DNA of 64,000 nt from positions 7,390,633 to 7,454,632 of the forward strand of contig NC_087069.1 of the NCBI RefSeq assembly GCF_963678635.1, written 5' to 3'. The translations under genes were made by a program, and so were the position numbers. The notes below the pieces were generated by a model. That model saw only the letters and a program-made list of their open reading frames with translations, made no database searches and was not told the DNA's origin. Below, in pieces: positions 18,728 through 30,982 of the stretch; position 1 is the stretch's first letter; each line of letters begins with the position of its first letter. This stretch comes from Symsagittifera roscoffensis (lineage: Eukaryota; Xenacoelomorpha; Acoela; Convolutidae).

Positions 18728-21700
18728 CAGATCTATCTGGGTGAAGAGGAACCCAAAGTCCGTAGGATAGGCCATGACGCAATGATGGAACAAGATGCCG
18801 TGCATATTGGGTATGAAGCAGATGTGACTGCACATCTGCTCGACACCAATGGAACGAAAATCGGAGTCACAGGGCTTCTGGCACAGGAGCGGTAGTGAGT
18901 GTGATGCCGATAAAAACTTGGGAACGAATGGGTTTCACGAGAGAAGATCTAATTCCAACGAATCTCCGACTGGCCGCTGCCAATCGAGGAGCAATCTACG
19001 TAGCCGGAAGAACGCCAATAACGGTCCTCCACATGGGAGGACGGGACCTTTGGAGGAGCTTCCTAGTGGTAGAGAATTTGGACGATGCCCACCAATTCAT
19101 CTTGGGCAGAGATTTTGTCAGAAATTTTGACGTGATGATTGACTTGAACAATGGTCTGATACGCATTAGAAACCCGGACCGGAAGTATGTTAAGAGACCA
19201 ATTAATAGGATAATATTAGACGAAAACAAGGTACCAATTTTTTTAGACAGAAAATTAAAACTACAGCCAGGACAAGCTGTGGTGGCAATTTTTAGAATGA
19301 AAAATTTAAATTCATTAGGCGATAGTAAACAGGTTTGTTTGGTACCGAATCCAAATAGTCAGAGTTCGGTGATTTTAGGCCGGAGCTTCTCGGTAACGCG
19401 AAACGGACTGTGTGTCAGTGTGTTATTGAACACACTGGACACCACGGTTTCAATCTAGCGTGGAAAGAAGCTTGGTTACGCATTGCCGATGAGGACCGAC
19501 TATGAGGAGACACAAAACTTGAAGAAATATAATGTGAAAGACTGTCCTTATCATGCAAATAAAGATAAAATTTTAAAGAGAATTAATGAATTAAAATCTA
19601 TTCATAAATTGTTTTCAATGAAATACGAAACGGACGACGGCTTATCAAGCTGCTCGAATTTTCCGGAACGCCCCTCGTCATATGAACTAGATTCTGAGAA
19701 ACCGGTTTTACCAGAGGTAGAACATTTGAAAGGGAAAATAGGCGAGGGAGATTTCGAAAAATTACGGGACGTTTTATATCGAAACGCAGATGTATTTTCG
19801 AAACATAAAGCGGATATCGGTTGCTGTAACTTCGTAGAACACGAAATTGGGCTCGAAGAAGGTGCCGTTCCGCACAGAGAGGGCGCGAGACGTATGACGC
19901 CACACAAATCGGAAGCGTGCCGAGCGGAAATAGAAATGTTGCTTGAATACGACTTGATAGAACCCTCGAAATCGCCGTGGGCGTGAGGGGTAGTAATGGC
20001 GAAAAAGAAAGGGGGCAGCTTAGACTTCGTTGCGACTTTCGTTACTTGAACGCGGTAACAATAAAAGATGCGTACCCGATACCGCGAATAGACGAGAGCC
20101 TCTCTAAGCTGGTGATGCCAAGTTCTTCACCACATTGGACTTGGGTTCTGCCTTCTGGCAGGTTCCTCTGCCGAAGAAGGATAGAGAGAAAACCGGATTC
20201 GCGTGCGAATTGGGGTTGTACCAGTGGAAGAGGATGCCCTTCGGCTTGTGCAATGCAACTGCAACTTTTCAAAGGCTGATGGCTCAGGCTTTGACAGGAG
20301 TGACCAAAAAGTATGGGAATCTCTTGATGTGCTACGTGGATGACGTAGTCATAGCGACACCGACCCTGGAGGATCACATTGATCGGCTCGATGAGCTCTT
20401 TGGATGTATGAAAAGAGCAGGCTTGAAATGCAAACCATCAAAATGTGAAATCCTTAGGGATTCGATTAAGTACCTGGGAAGAATGGTGGACAGGCATGGT
20501 GTAAGGCCAGATCCGGAGGCAGTAGAGGCTGTGCTGACATGGAAGGCTCCGAGGACGGACACACAGCTAATGAGCTTCCTGGGATTTGCCAATTATTACC
20601 GTGAATTCATCAAAGGATATGCAGACAAGGGGTATCCGATGCAAAAGCTGATGCGCAACAAAGGAGAGAAGTTCGAGTGGAACGATGAAGCACAGGTTGC
20701 CTTCGAGAACATAAAGCGGGAACTGTGCGAAGCGCCAGTACTAGGCATGCCTACAGAAGATGGCATGTATGTTCTTGACACAGACGCGTCGGTAGTGGCC
20801 ATCTCAGAAAAATTGCACCAGAAACAAGAATGGAATGGAAGAACGGTTCTTCGTCCCATTGCATATGGCAGCGAAGTCTTGAGTGACACTGAGATGAAAT
20901 ATGGTGCACCAAAAGCAGAAATGTTTGCACTAGTCACGTTCGTGGAAAAGTACCGTGCATACTTGGGGAGCGCTCCTTTGAAGTTACGCGCGGACAACAG
21001 AGCGTTATCCTGGTTGAAGACATACTCGATGGATCAGAGTTATATTGGTAGATGGATAGTAAGATTGGATGGCTACCACATGATAATCGAGCACAGGATG
21101 CGTGACAAACACCAGAATGCTGACAGCCTCAGTAAGAAAACTGAATTCTATGAAAGATTGGAGCAGAAGCAAGCCAGCCAGGCAGAGATAAAGGAGGGAT
21201 TCTCGTTTCTGGACAAGGAAACTTATGAGGCGCTTCCTCTAACGAGATGGTTAGATAAGTCTGGACATCCGATACCAGGGCATCCTGAGTTACCAGTGGA
21301 AAAAGCAGCCGAGATAAAAATCCTATCAAAAAGGGACCCGGTGCCCTTGGATCTGTTGCTGCGCTCAAACCTGGTACAGCAGGAACTCTCTCGCATGAGC
21401 ATAAACAGCCTCTCATTACTGGACAAAACGGTGCAGGTCACACCGCAAGTGATGCGGATGCTGGGTGGATTGTTAGAGAGAGAAGTGACCAGGGATGACC
21501 CCGAGTGGGCAGCAGCCATGGCATCACTGACAGTCAGGGAGAAGGTGAAAATCAAGCCATCAATACGACAACATAAAGACAATGAGAGGGATTGTAGGTC
21601 AATAGTTCAGCAACTGGTGTCCTCAATACCCCAAGAGGTCTTGGTGAGTACTTCATACGGTCGGAAAGAGCAGGATAACGATGCGCGAGAAAAAACCGTT

Positions 21701-21827
21701 ACCTTTAAGGACCAAGATGGAGAAGGAGAGAAGGTTTTACGAGAACTGGAGCAAGATTATTTGTCCGAGGAGACAAACGGTAAGATGAACCGGCGAGTTC
21801 CAGATCAACATCTGGGACAAGGATGTA

Positions 21828-21905
21828 TGTCCGGGGAGTCTGAGATGAATGAAGAAGTCCATGACAAGAAACAAGACCTAGGGAGCAGAGTTTTGTCCGG
21901 GGAGT
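21828..21905 (+). promoter_or_regulatory. Paired internal polypurine-tract-like motifs 1 and 2, element C
   Basis: TGTCCGGGGAGTC (21828-21840) and TGTCCGGGGAGT (21894-21905) lie in the RNase H-integrase linker and encode S-G-E. The surrounding linker protein is poorly conserved with A and B, but these words are kept. Confidence 0.5.
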
Positions 21906-24223
21906 TTAGATGGATGCGGAGAAGGTACGGACAGACCCCATCACAAGGTGCAGACCCCATCACAGACGCTTCAATGGAGGACAGCTCCAGGAATTCGAAC
22001 ATGGACACATACTCAGACAGGAACTCGAGCTCGGGATCAGAACTGTCAGAACTTGCGATCCACACACTGCTAGTGGAAACCCACGCAAGGGATCTGGGTA
22101 GAGAGGTGTACCAGGATCCTGACAGCGATCGCTACCTTATATTAAGCGAAAGAGTCTTTGACAACGCAGCGGATGACTTGGAGACAATAGCGGTATCGAA
22201 ACGTTCGATAAGCCTGTTGCCGCAGAAAAAGGTAGTCAGGACTGATCTTCTGCCGTTTAAACAAGAAACACAGCCGTTGGCGAAGATTTGGTGCGTTAAG
22301 ATGGAAGAAGACACACGCCAGCCCAACGAGCTGAAAAGTCAGATGAGGGTCATGAAGACATATTTGAAGGCGAGATACAGACTCTCGGACTTACTAAGGG
22401 CGCAAAGAAATGACCGCATGACAAGTCTTATACAAGTATAACGCGATAGTGTTGCCGCAACTCTATCAGACAGAACTATTATTCAAGTCGCATGATCAGA
22501 TGGGCCATCAAGGAATCGACAAAGTGTATCAGAGGATCCTGAAGCGCTTTGAGTGGCCTGCAATGAAAAAGGCATGTGAGAAATGGGTAACAGCGTGCCT
22601 GTCATGCCAACAGGTCAAGGATCCAAGGAAATTGCGATTTCCTTTACAATCGATTGAGTCGTCTGAATTCAACGAGGTGGTGCATATAGATCACCAGAAG
22701 ATATGCATGACAGACAGCGGTTATAACCAAGTCTTGGTCATGATAGATCACTTCACGAAGTATGCAGAGGCCGTGCCCTGCATAACTGCCTCGGCGGAAG
22801 AGACATGCGACCACCTGATCAATACGTGGATGGCAAGACATGGTTGTCCAATGACGTTTCAATCGGACAACGGAACAACTTTCGTAGGCGAGCTTACGAA
22901 AGAGCTTATGAGACGGTCACAGGTCGCTCAGGCTCACTCCACGACATACCACCCTCAGACGAATGGCTTAGTGGAAACACAGAATAGGACGTTAGTGTCG
23001 ATGCTAAGGGTACATTGTTCCAGGTACATGACCGATTGGGACAGATACCTTCCACAGGTGATAGGAGCTTATAATAGCACGCAACACTCCACCACTGGAG
23101 TCAGTCCATACATGATGCTGACGGGACACGAGAAGTCTTTACCCTTGACATTCTTCTACCCAGAGTATGAGGGAAAGAAAACGTCTCCGCAGGTTTACGT
23201 AAGGGATGTGATCAGACGTCAACAGGAGTTGAACGATTTGTGTAGACGAAATACTCAGCAAGCACAGGCAAGGCAAAGGAAAAGATTCGATAAGAAAGCA
23301 GCAGGTGCAAAAGCTTACTCGGTGGGAGACTATGTATGGGTATTTCAAAACGTTATACCACCGAAAGGGACGAAGAAGCTCCTAAAGAAATGGAGGGGAT
23401 CCTTCATGATTACAGAGGTGCACCAGGAGGGACGCTTTTACAGACTGAGTACAGGCCGAGCCGCCCACTACGAGAACATCAAGTCACACAATCCATCGAC
23501 AGAGGACTGGTGTATACCTGCAGACATAGAAGGAGGGGATTATCTGATGATGGATCCTGCTTGTGAAGTTAACGAGAAAGGCACCAGGGGGAAGAACGAT
23601 GGAAACGAGGTCGTAGAGGAGGTAACAAATACACCACTGGACCTGGATCCAAATGAGGTGATAGAAGCGGATGATGAAACCTTACCTTATGCAGAGGATG
23701 ATTGGCAGGATCCCGAGCAAACTCAAGTTCCCAAAAATTTGGAACCAGATCTCCCGTTCACGCTGCGGACTCGACAAGGCGACGGGAACAGACCTAGGAA
23801 GAAATACAACCGTTACGGTGACGACTTTGTAGTAGACAAGATAGATCTGAAAAAGATAGTGGAAGAAGTGGTAGGTCTAGAAAGCATAACAGTCTTACAA
23901 GACATTGACATAGTAGATGATCACGACCAGGAATGGATCGAGGACAGATCGAAACCCGAAGTAGATTTCGATGAAGAGCAATCGGAGTCCTACAGAGATG
24001 ATCTCACAACTCTGCGAGTCTTGGAGTGGCTGAACGAAATGACATCAGACCCTAAAGAGACCAGCGTCACGATTCAAGACGTAGATCGTGAAAGCGCGAA
24101 ATACATTAAGACCGAACGAGATGATCCTTCCTGGGCTGCCCAGGAAGGACAGCTACTCATTCCAGCTTCTAACCTCGACTTGATATCCGGTATGCGATCG
24201 ACGGGGACGTCGAAGGATATTTT

Positions 24224-24240
24224 TGTCCGGGGAGTGGGGG
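24224..24240 (+). promoter_or_regulatory. Internal polypurine-tract-like motif 3, element C
   Basis: TGTCCGGGGAGTGGGGG encodes V-R-G-V-G, a different frame from motifs 1 and 2. About 40 bp around it are almost identical in DNA to A (3866-3912) and B (50675-50720), well above the similarity of nearby coding sequence. Confidence 0.55.
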
Positions 24241-24845
24241 TAGGACTTACCCACACTGAAAACCTGATAATAAAAAAATTGAGAATAGCAAGAGAAACAG
24301 GAGACTTAGAAGCAGAAACAGGCGAAGAATATAAGAAACCCGACATAGGGAGGGTAGTTGAGTCATATTTTAACCTACCAAATGAGTATTCAAGTAACAT
24401 AATATTAACAGACAGTGATTTCATACTCACAAGCAGAACATGTGCGATAGCAATCACTGCAGACATGAGTTTTAGGACAGCCTTAGCGGCAGATTTTAAG
24501 AGAGAATACAAAAACGTGGAATTCCTTTGGAAGCAACGACCAGGAGAAGGGGGCGTAGCAGCCTTACCTCCGGCGGCATCACAAATACCGGGAAATTACC
24601 TATGCTTCTTGGTGACGAGGGCGACAGAGAAGCAGCACGTGGGCCCAGAGAACCTAGTCTTGTCTTTGACGAGGTTGAGAGATTTCCTCTTGGAAATGGA
24701 CGTGAAGGAGCTCTCGCTTCCGGTGTATGATCCGAACAGAGGACGGCTGCATCCTAGGGAACTGTACGCGCTGGTACACGTGATATTCTCAGATACTAAT
24801 ATACAAGTATATTTGCATAAGAAATTTTATTTGAGTATAGGCTGA

Positions 24846-25238
24846 GTTGAGTGACGTGTAGGGAGGTGATAGGACAAAGACTAAGTTATGTGTTATATTA
24901 TTTTTATGTGTTATGTTATTAAGATCTTGGGTAGGTAGGGGTAAGTGAGCATGAACAGCCGAATGACGATCTTAGGAATAGATCCAAAGTTCGGACTGTC
25001 CGATCTTAGGTCGAATTCCAAAGTTTTAGAGACCAACTGATTTTAATAAATTTTAGGATAAACATCTTTTTATCTGAACTGTTCTTAAACAAATTTTAGC
25101 ATTTTTAGCGATATATGTTAATATGAAACTGACAAGTGCGATAATCGTGATTTCTTTTCTAGATCCTGATTGATCATTTAAATTACTCACTTGAGTCAAA
25201 ATCATCGAATCGAATCAAATCAAATCTGAAAGAACAGT
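24846..25238 (+). other. pol-ORF X spacer of element C
   Basis: A 393-bp AT-rich spacer. It has a repeated TTATGTGTTAT word near 24888-24912 and an AATCGAATC/AAATC repeat just before the ORF X ATG. It lacks the 20-bp array seen in family I. No gene is seen. Confidence 0.6.
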
Positions 25239-27680
25239 ATGGACAATTTCAACCTGGATGAATTGATGGACCTGGCAGAGGCATATGTAGGACCGATGGT
25301 AGATGCGATCTATCGTCGGCTAATGGAACGAGACTTCGCTCTGGAGGACCCAGAGGTAGTCATGTTGCTGACCGCCCTGATCAACATCTTGGGGCAAGAC
25401 AACCGTGGGGACCGCCCCACGGAAGTCCTGTTGATGGCAGCATATGGAGAGAGGGGAGTACTAGACCGCCCGAATATGAGAGTGATGAGGTGGAGAAACG
25501 GGGCTCTCTCAGGGAGTGACTTGGCGAATGAGCCTGGATTGGGAAGTTCTAGGACTTACCAACCAGGGGAAATGCCTATGCCCTCCAAGCCCAAACCTGG
25601 GCTGACGAGAATGCATCGGGAGATGAACAGCGAGGCTGCCTCGTCTGGTTCACCACTGAGAGCAGCTGTGCCACCAAACAGGGCGAAAGTAGAACAGAAG
25701 CTTCAGACGGACCAAACCATGCAAGATCTGGATGGGATGAAGCATGAACTGGAAAGGACGAGAAAGGAGTTAGACGAGATGACGAAGATCATGCTCACGA
25801 CGGAGGAAGACCGGGACATGTGGAAAAGGTTGTTCGAAGACTGCAACAAGAAGCAGGGTCAAGAGCTGGAGCGCTTGAGGCAGGATTACAAACAACGAAC
25901 GGAACAGATGGCATTGGAAGCCGCAGTGGAGAAGGCGATACCTGCAAGGAGTGATCCTCGTGGGCAGTCCCCGATGGAGCTCTTGACGCCTCGGGAAATG
26001 AGCCAAATGACGGAAACGCGACTCCCGTTAGGATCAGGTCGAGTGACGATTCCGGACCCTAGTGACACCTTGGGTGATCCAGTCGTAGAGCAAACGATGC
26101 AGAGGCTGATAGAAACAGCTGGACGACTAGTCGCCAGTAAGAATACACGAGGTTCCGTGGTGACTGCACCCTATGGGACGATAGACGACGCGGGCAGAGT
26201 ACAACTCTCCCAAACAGTGGTCAGACCGGGGATGAATGACGTGACGCCACTCATGGGAAACTCGAAAACCCCAGAAAGAAGAGCTCAGAAGATGCCAGCG
26301 AAGAAAGTGTCTCGCGTAATGGAGGTGCAGAAAAACAGTCAGTTGAGATACAATTTCACGAGAGTTCCGGAGACGGATCCGAGAGCTTGCTTCAATCGAG
26401 CAACTTGGAGCCCGGCAGTGAACCTGCAGCAACCACCGCTGGGGACATCACATCTGATACTGGGAGACAGCTTGGTCAGAGTATTGTCGAACTTGAGGAC
26501 CTCGTGGGTAACCACGGTGATGGCCTTTGGAGGCGCGACAATAGCCCAGTTATACCGAATGGTGGAATTGATGAATCCAGGGAGGATTCCCAATGTGATG
26601 ATCCTGGTTGGGACAAATGACATCTCCAAGGCTTCGGATGAGCAGGAAGCGCTGTGGGAATCAATGATGGTGTGTTTATTTACAACCATTTGGCAGAAAT
26701 TCAATTGCGCGGTACTGACCGTTTGCACTGTGCCAATGAGCGCGAGGAGCCTGACAGCTGCAGGAAGAAGGCACAACGAAGGTGTCGTCAGGTGGAACAA
26801 TATCTTGAGGAATATCGCAAGCCGGAATGCCGGAAGAATGATCCTCATGGACATCGAACATGAGTTGAGAGCCATGGATCAGGCTAGACTGACCACGGAC
26901 GGCATCCACTTCGATAGCATCGAAGGGCAGGCTTGGTTGAATCGAGTCTTCCAAGAGCACTTGGACGAACTAGAAGCGGAACTCTTTGCTACTGGAGTAC
27001 TGAAGGAAGAAGGAACGACGAATGACGCAGTAATCACGACCTTTGTGCCTCCTAGCCTGGAGACGCGCTTGGGGACGGTACCGGCCGCTACGAGTTATAG
27101 ACAACAGAGTTCCAGCGAACCGGGTCAAAGGACAGAGGTGCAGGACCGGTTGGGAGAAGCACCGTTGAGGAGGACCATTCATCCTCGAAGAAAACTAGGA
27201 CCCGTTAATCCGATCGAGGAGACGGCTAGCACGTCTAGATCTGATACAAGATCGGAGACGACACTTCGGAGAGATCAGAGTAACAGTAGAGAGGAGAGAC
27301 GCCCGGGCAGAAGCTCCTTGATGTGGTCAAGACCCATACCCTCTCCCTGGCATGTGTACAAGGAAGAGTTGATGAAACTGGATCTCCAGAGGGTGAGCTT
27401 CATCGAAGACGCAAGGAGGATGCTGAAGGAAGCGAGACTGTCCGTCAGCAGGGTGTACTCGATAACCGGTGTAGACTGGCTGATAGCCGCCAGTATAAAC
27501 TTCAGTTCCACAACGGTCTTAAGATTTGCTGATCTAGAGGGACTGCCCCCTAATAACACAATGGGACCGGTGAACGCGAGACCATTGCAAGACGTGAGAT
27601 TGAACCATGATGAAGGGAATCGAGAGGAAAGACCGGGGAGATTTCTGACAACGAGAGCGCCGATTGGACAACATGTGTAG
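25239..27680 (+). CDS. ORF X of element C, first part: coiled coil and SGNH hydrolase domain 1
   Basis: 813 codons. The start matches the ORF X start in A and B in position and context (MDNFNLDELMDLAEAY). A coiled coil covers residues about 165-230. The SGNH domain (about 400-585) has GDS with Ser411, a GGAT block, GTND with Asn460, and DGIH with Asp554 and His557, so the full catalytic set is present and esterase activity is plausible. In A this protein continues into a second SGNH-like domain; here a stop at 27680 cuts the link, so the frame is probably a truncated product. Confidence 0.85.
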   Translation: MDNFNLDELMDLAEAYVGPMVDAIYRRLMERDFALEDPEVVMLLTALINILGQDNRGDRPTEVLLMAAYGERGVLDRPNMRVMRWRNGALSGSDLANEPGLGSSRTYQPGEMPMPSKPKPGLTRMHREMNSEAASSGSPLRAAVPPNRAKVEQKLQTDQTMQDLDGMKHELERTRKELDEMTKIMLTTEEDRDMWKRLFEDCNKKQGQELERLRQDYKQRTEQMALEAAVEKAIPARSDPRGQSPMELLTPREMSQMTETRLPLGSGRVTIPDPSDTLGDPVVEQTMQRLIETAGRLVASKNTRGSVVTAPYGTIDDAGRVQLSQTVVRPGMNDVTPLMGNSKTPERRAQKMPAKKVSRVMEVQKNSQLRYNFTRVPETDPRACFNRATWSPAVNLQQPPLGTSHLILGDSLVRVLSNLRTSWVTTVMAFGGATIAQLYRMVELMNPGRIPNVMILVGTNDISKASDEQEALWESMMVCLFTTIWQKFNCAVLTVCTVPMSARSLTAAGRRHNEGVVRWNNILRNIASRNAGRMILMDIEHELRAMDQARLTTDGIHFDSIEGQAWLNRVFQEHLDELEAELFATGVLKEEGTTNDAVITTFVPPSLETRLGTVPAATSYRQQSSSEPGQRTEVQDRLGEAPLRRTIHPRRKLGPVNPIEETASTSRSDTRSETTLRRDQSNSREERRPGRSSLMWSRPIPSPWHVYKEELMKLDLQRVSFIEDARRMLKEARLSVSRVYSITGVDWLIAASINFSSTTVLRFADLEGLPPNNTMGPVNARPLQDVRLNHDEGNREERPGRFLTTRAPIGQHV

Positions 27681-28563
27681 ATGTTCAGGCAAGTGACGCC
27701 CCCCTGGTCATGTGAAGGAGAGAGTATACCCGAAATTAGTGAATCAGGATGGTGATGTCCAAAGATACGGCGGACTGAAAGCGATAAAGAAAGACGAAAC
27801 TATCTTCGCCGCCTAAGACAAGGCAGAAATAAGGAAGGCGAAGATCATGATTGTGGCGAATTCAGAGTTCGTGCACACTTCCAAGTCTCTGTTTTGGCCA
27901 GACGTCATAATGTTGGCAGCGGTCGATCTGGATCTATTGCAGGCAGTATCCATGGCAATAGGGGTACAAAGACAAGCGGAGATGAACCCAATCACGATCG
28001 TGTTTGCTGGCATCAATGACCATCTACACAGTAGAGGTTTTCCGATCAGACTCAGAGATCCTACAACGGCGGAGAATGCAGTATGGCCAGCAATAAAGGA
28101 CATCCTTGAGTCGATGGGCGAAGTGGTGGATGCAACGAAAGGAGGGGCGTTCAACAAGATAACACCAAAGATAGTGTTCGCGTTGTCCCCGGGGTACGCA
28201 TGTCTCCCAGACGGACTGAAATTCGTGTATGCGATTGTGACCTTGCTGTCAGAAAGAAGATATGATGTGATCATATCAGCCCCAAATTGCATGATAGAGA
28301 TGGAGAACCTGAGGCCACTTAGGGCTGAACTACCTGCAGTGTGGTCAGATATCTCAAACGCGATGAGAGGATTCAAGGACCATGCGCTGCACACGTTAGT
28401 ATTGGATGAAGTGCTGGGATTGGAACTGTCCAATTTCAGTCGACAGCTCAAATTAAAGCCGGGGATAGACGATGACCATCGAGTAATCGTATCGATGTCG
28501 AACGACTTGTGGTTCCGAGCAATGGAAAGAACAGGGAGAGCGCGAAAAGAAAGAATTCGCTAG
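27681..28563 (+). pseudogene. ORF X of element C, second part: SGNH-like domain 2
   Basis: The readable frame runs from about 27811 to 28563. Markers are ANSEF (block I with the serine), FAGINDHLHS (block III type GxND) and DDH with a following SNDLWFRAM segment (block V-like). Both the block I and block V motifs depart from standard SGNH, so the domain may be a relict or have a binding role. It matches B 46686-47396 plus the start of 44834-46795 and A residues about 835-922. A stop at 28561 ends it. Confidence 0.65.
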
Positions 28564-30982
28564 AGACGAGAGCTCAACTGGAAGCGATGGTTTTGAGGAC
28601 CAAGCCGGAAGCCAACCAGTGGCTACTCCTGAATCCTCGAGTAGCGGCATTGGGTGCAGATGCTTTTGAGCAAGGCCCTGTGATGATCAAGAAGATCCAT
28701 GCTCACTTGTTGAAGGAGGTGAATCTGGCGGAACATGCCGAAGAAAAGACCGCTGAATTCACAAATAGAATGTGTCAAATTACCCTGGAAACCTTCTGGA
28801 CCCAGGAACTGAAGGGACAGGAAGGCTTTGAAAGGACAGACAGCATGTTGGAAGGGTTGGGAGCCGGTTGGACCGCGTCCTTCTTGGCAAAAGTTTACCC
28901 GAAAGTTTCTCATTACTTGATCAAAGAATTCCTCCAAGCAGTAGTGGAAGCATCAATAGTGGAACTAATAGCCTTTTTCGTGACGTTTGGAGCACAGAGT
29001 TTCGTGAAGGGACCGGTGCTGCTGCTCACCGAAGGGGTCCAGAACTTGCGGTTAGATGGACTTCTGACATTGATTGCGATTACCCATGGAAACTTACCCA
29101 GAACTTGCGGTTAGATGGACTTCTGACATTGATTGCGATTACCCAAGAGAGAGTGAGGAACTTGGATATGAAGAAATCCACGGACTCGTGGAGTAAGATA
29201 AGAGATTTGAGACACACTCTTATCCAATACCTCTTGCAGCAAAATCGCTTCGGAACGGGGGAAGATGAGACGATTGAGAAAGAGGAGGATGTCAGACGAT
29301 GCGTTGGAGGCATGCCTCTGCTAACCGATCTGAGCTTAGCCATGAGAACCGATCCCTTGGCGCTGATCAGAGGAGTCACCACGGAGTTCGTGACAGTGAT
29401 CTACGGACCAGCGGTCACGTTTGCGTTCCCAGACGTTAAAGTGGAAGCATATAGGAGGTCGGTGCTGCACCTGAACCTCATATCAGCGGTGGACGGTAGT
29501 GCACTGAACTGGTGTGAGCAGCGCACGTTGCGGGAACTCATGAGCGAGATTCTGTTATTTGCGAAAATATCAGAACCAGAGATGTCAGTTATCAATTTTG
29601 ACGATCACTTTCGTGATCGCATGGGAGAAGTAGAGAGAGGACACGTTGAAGTGTTTCCGAGGCTGTGGAATCTGAGGCCCTATGACAAAACGAATGGTGA
29701 ATTAACCAGAGTGCCTCGTCTCACTGCAGCATATCATAAAGTGAGAGAAGGAACGAAAGACTGGGGCGATTACGAGAAGCTACAGGAAACAATCCCGGAA
29801 TTCCCTCTGATAAGAAGGATGCTGCTCGGAGAAGTCTCCGTGGTACAAACTCCTAGATTGAGAGCGTTTGAGACCAATGAAAGGAGGGTAGGGAATTTCG
29901 AGGCAACGATGGACACATACTTTGTGGGAAGAAATGCCGCTGTGTTACAGTACACACGATTTGCCTACACGGATCAAGCGACGAGAAGGCGAATAAGCAA
30001 TGCCGCGACTCCCAAGCCTGGAAGGTTTGATGAAGAATGGGCGGGACTAGGCTTGGCGCCTATGAAAATGAGAGGCAGGACCGAGCTGCCCGAGGCCTCT
30101 TTGATCCTGACGAGTGTAAAATCGGAGATGAAGGCAATAGGAACGCTGCAAACGAGAACTTTCTTAGCACCCTTCGGCTGCGAAGAAATCAAAGTGGTTC
30201 ATGGAGAAGAGGAAGATGGATCGGCCGGTACGTTGCTCATACCTAAATTCCCAGAGGAAGCCGACAATGATGAAAAAGGACCATCGAGCTCGAAGAAAGA
30301 TAAATCAGAAGGAGAGGACGGACAGGGAGGAAGCCGTCAAACCGAAGAACCCATGCAACAGGATCAAGCTGGTGGGGAAGACGACAAGGCATCGACAGGA
30401 GGAACATCCAGCCTGGATTTCAATATCTTCAGTGATCTTGAGATCAATGCAGATACGTTGGAAACGACTGAGCCAGCGGATGAAGGCATCTCGACACTGG
30501 AGCCTCCGTCAGCCTTTACGGAAATGAAACGGAATTTGCCGGAGAGCAGCTCTCCTGGCAATTCAAGAAATAGCGAACGAAGAATCCTCAGGGAATCACC
30601 TAGGAGGAGAAGAATAGAGGGCTCAGCTAGAGTACCTTTCTTGGGAACGTTGCCCGAAGAGGAGTGGGAAGTACATCACCGAGACCACGAGAGTAGGACG
30701 GGATGCAAATTGGACAGAGTGGCGTTCATGGAAGAAGTCTGGACAGTAGTTCAGAGCTATGGGACCCAGTCCATCCTCAAAACAGGTCTCAACCGACCGT
30801 TAATGCGGGAAGTCCTTGACAAGATTGATGAGTGTGAAGGGAGATTGAGTGAGTTATTGATCGACTCGGCCACTGACGAAAGTGAAGCGAACTCTCCCAT
30901 CAAGATGACGCCGCAGGACGATAAAGGAGAGGTGGTGTATCTGTCAAGAACCAGGAAAGGGACGATCGAAGTTGGTGATTGA
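28564..30982 (+). pseudogene. ORF X of element C, third part: conserved region of unknown function
   Basis: Two overlapping frames (28509-29114 and 28868-30982) are one coding region split by a 59-bp duplication at 29039-29145, which shifts the frame. The protein is largely helical in appearance, with conserved blocks GGMPLLTDL, YGPAVTFAFPD and DGSALNWC shared with B 44834-46795. It ends in an acidic, low-complexity stretch and a short FLGTLPEEEW block also in B. I recognise no family. A nucleoprotein-like or structural role is only a guess. Confidence 0.7.
29039..29145 (+). repeat. 59-bp direct duplication inside ORF X of element C
   Basis: The stretch beginning CCAGAACTTGCGGTTAGATG occurs at 29039-29086 and again at 29098-29145. 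The 59-bp period is not a multiple of three, so the duplication breaks the frame. Confidence 0.9.

Larger units (their letters stand above)
18728..24845 (+). pseudogene. pol: pol of element C, broken: protease, RT, RNase H, integrase, macro-like domain
   Basis: Clearly homologous to pol of A throughout. Breaks seen: a one-base loss at about 18879 inside the protease DTG, stops at 19456 and 19984, shifts near 20016 and 20113, and loss of about 150 bp near 22428 before the integrase zinc finger. The longest pieces are 20135-22441 (RT from the LDLGSAFWQ motif, YVDD at 20333-20344, RNase H, linker) and about 22430-24845 (integrase with D, D-35-E intact, GPY/F-like motif, macro-like end). The protein has many replacements relative to A, so A/B and C are separate families. 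Confidence 0.9.
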
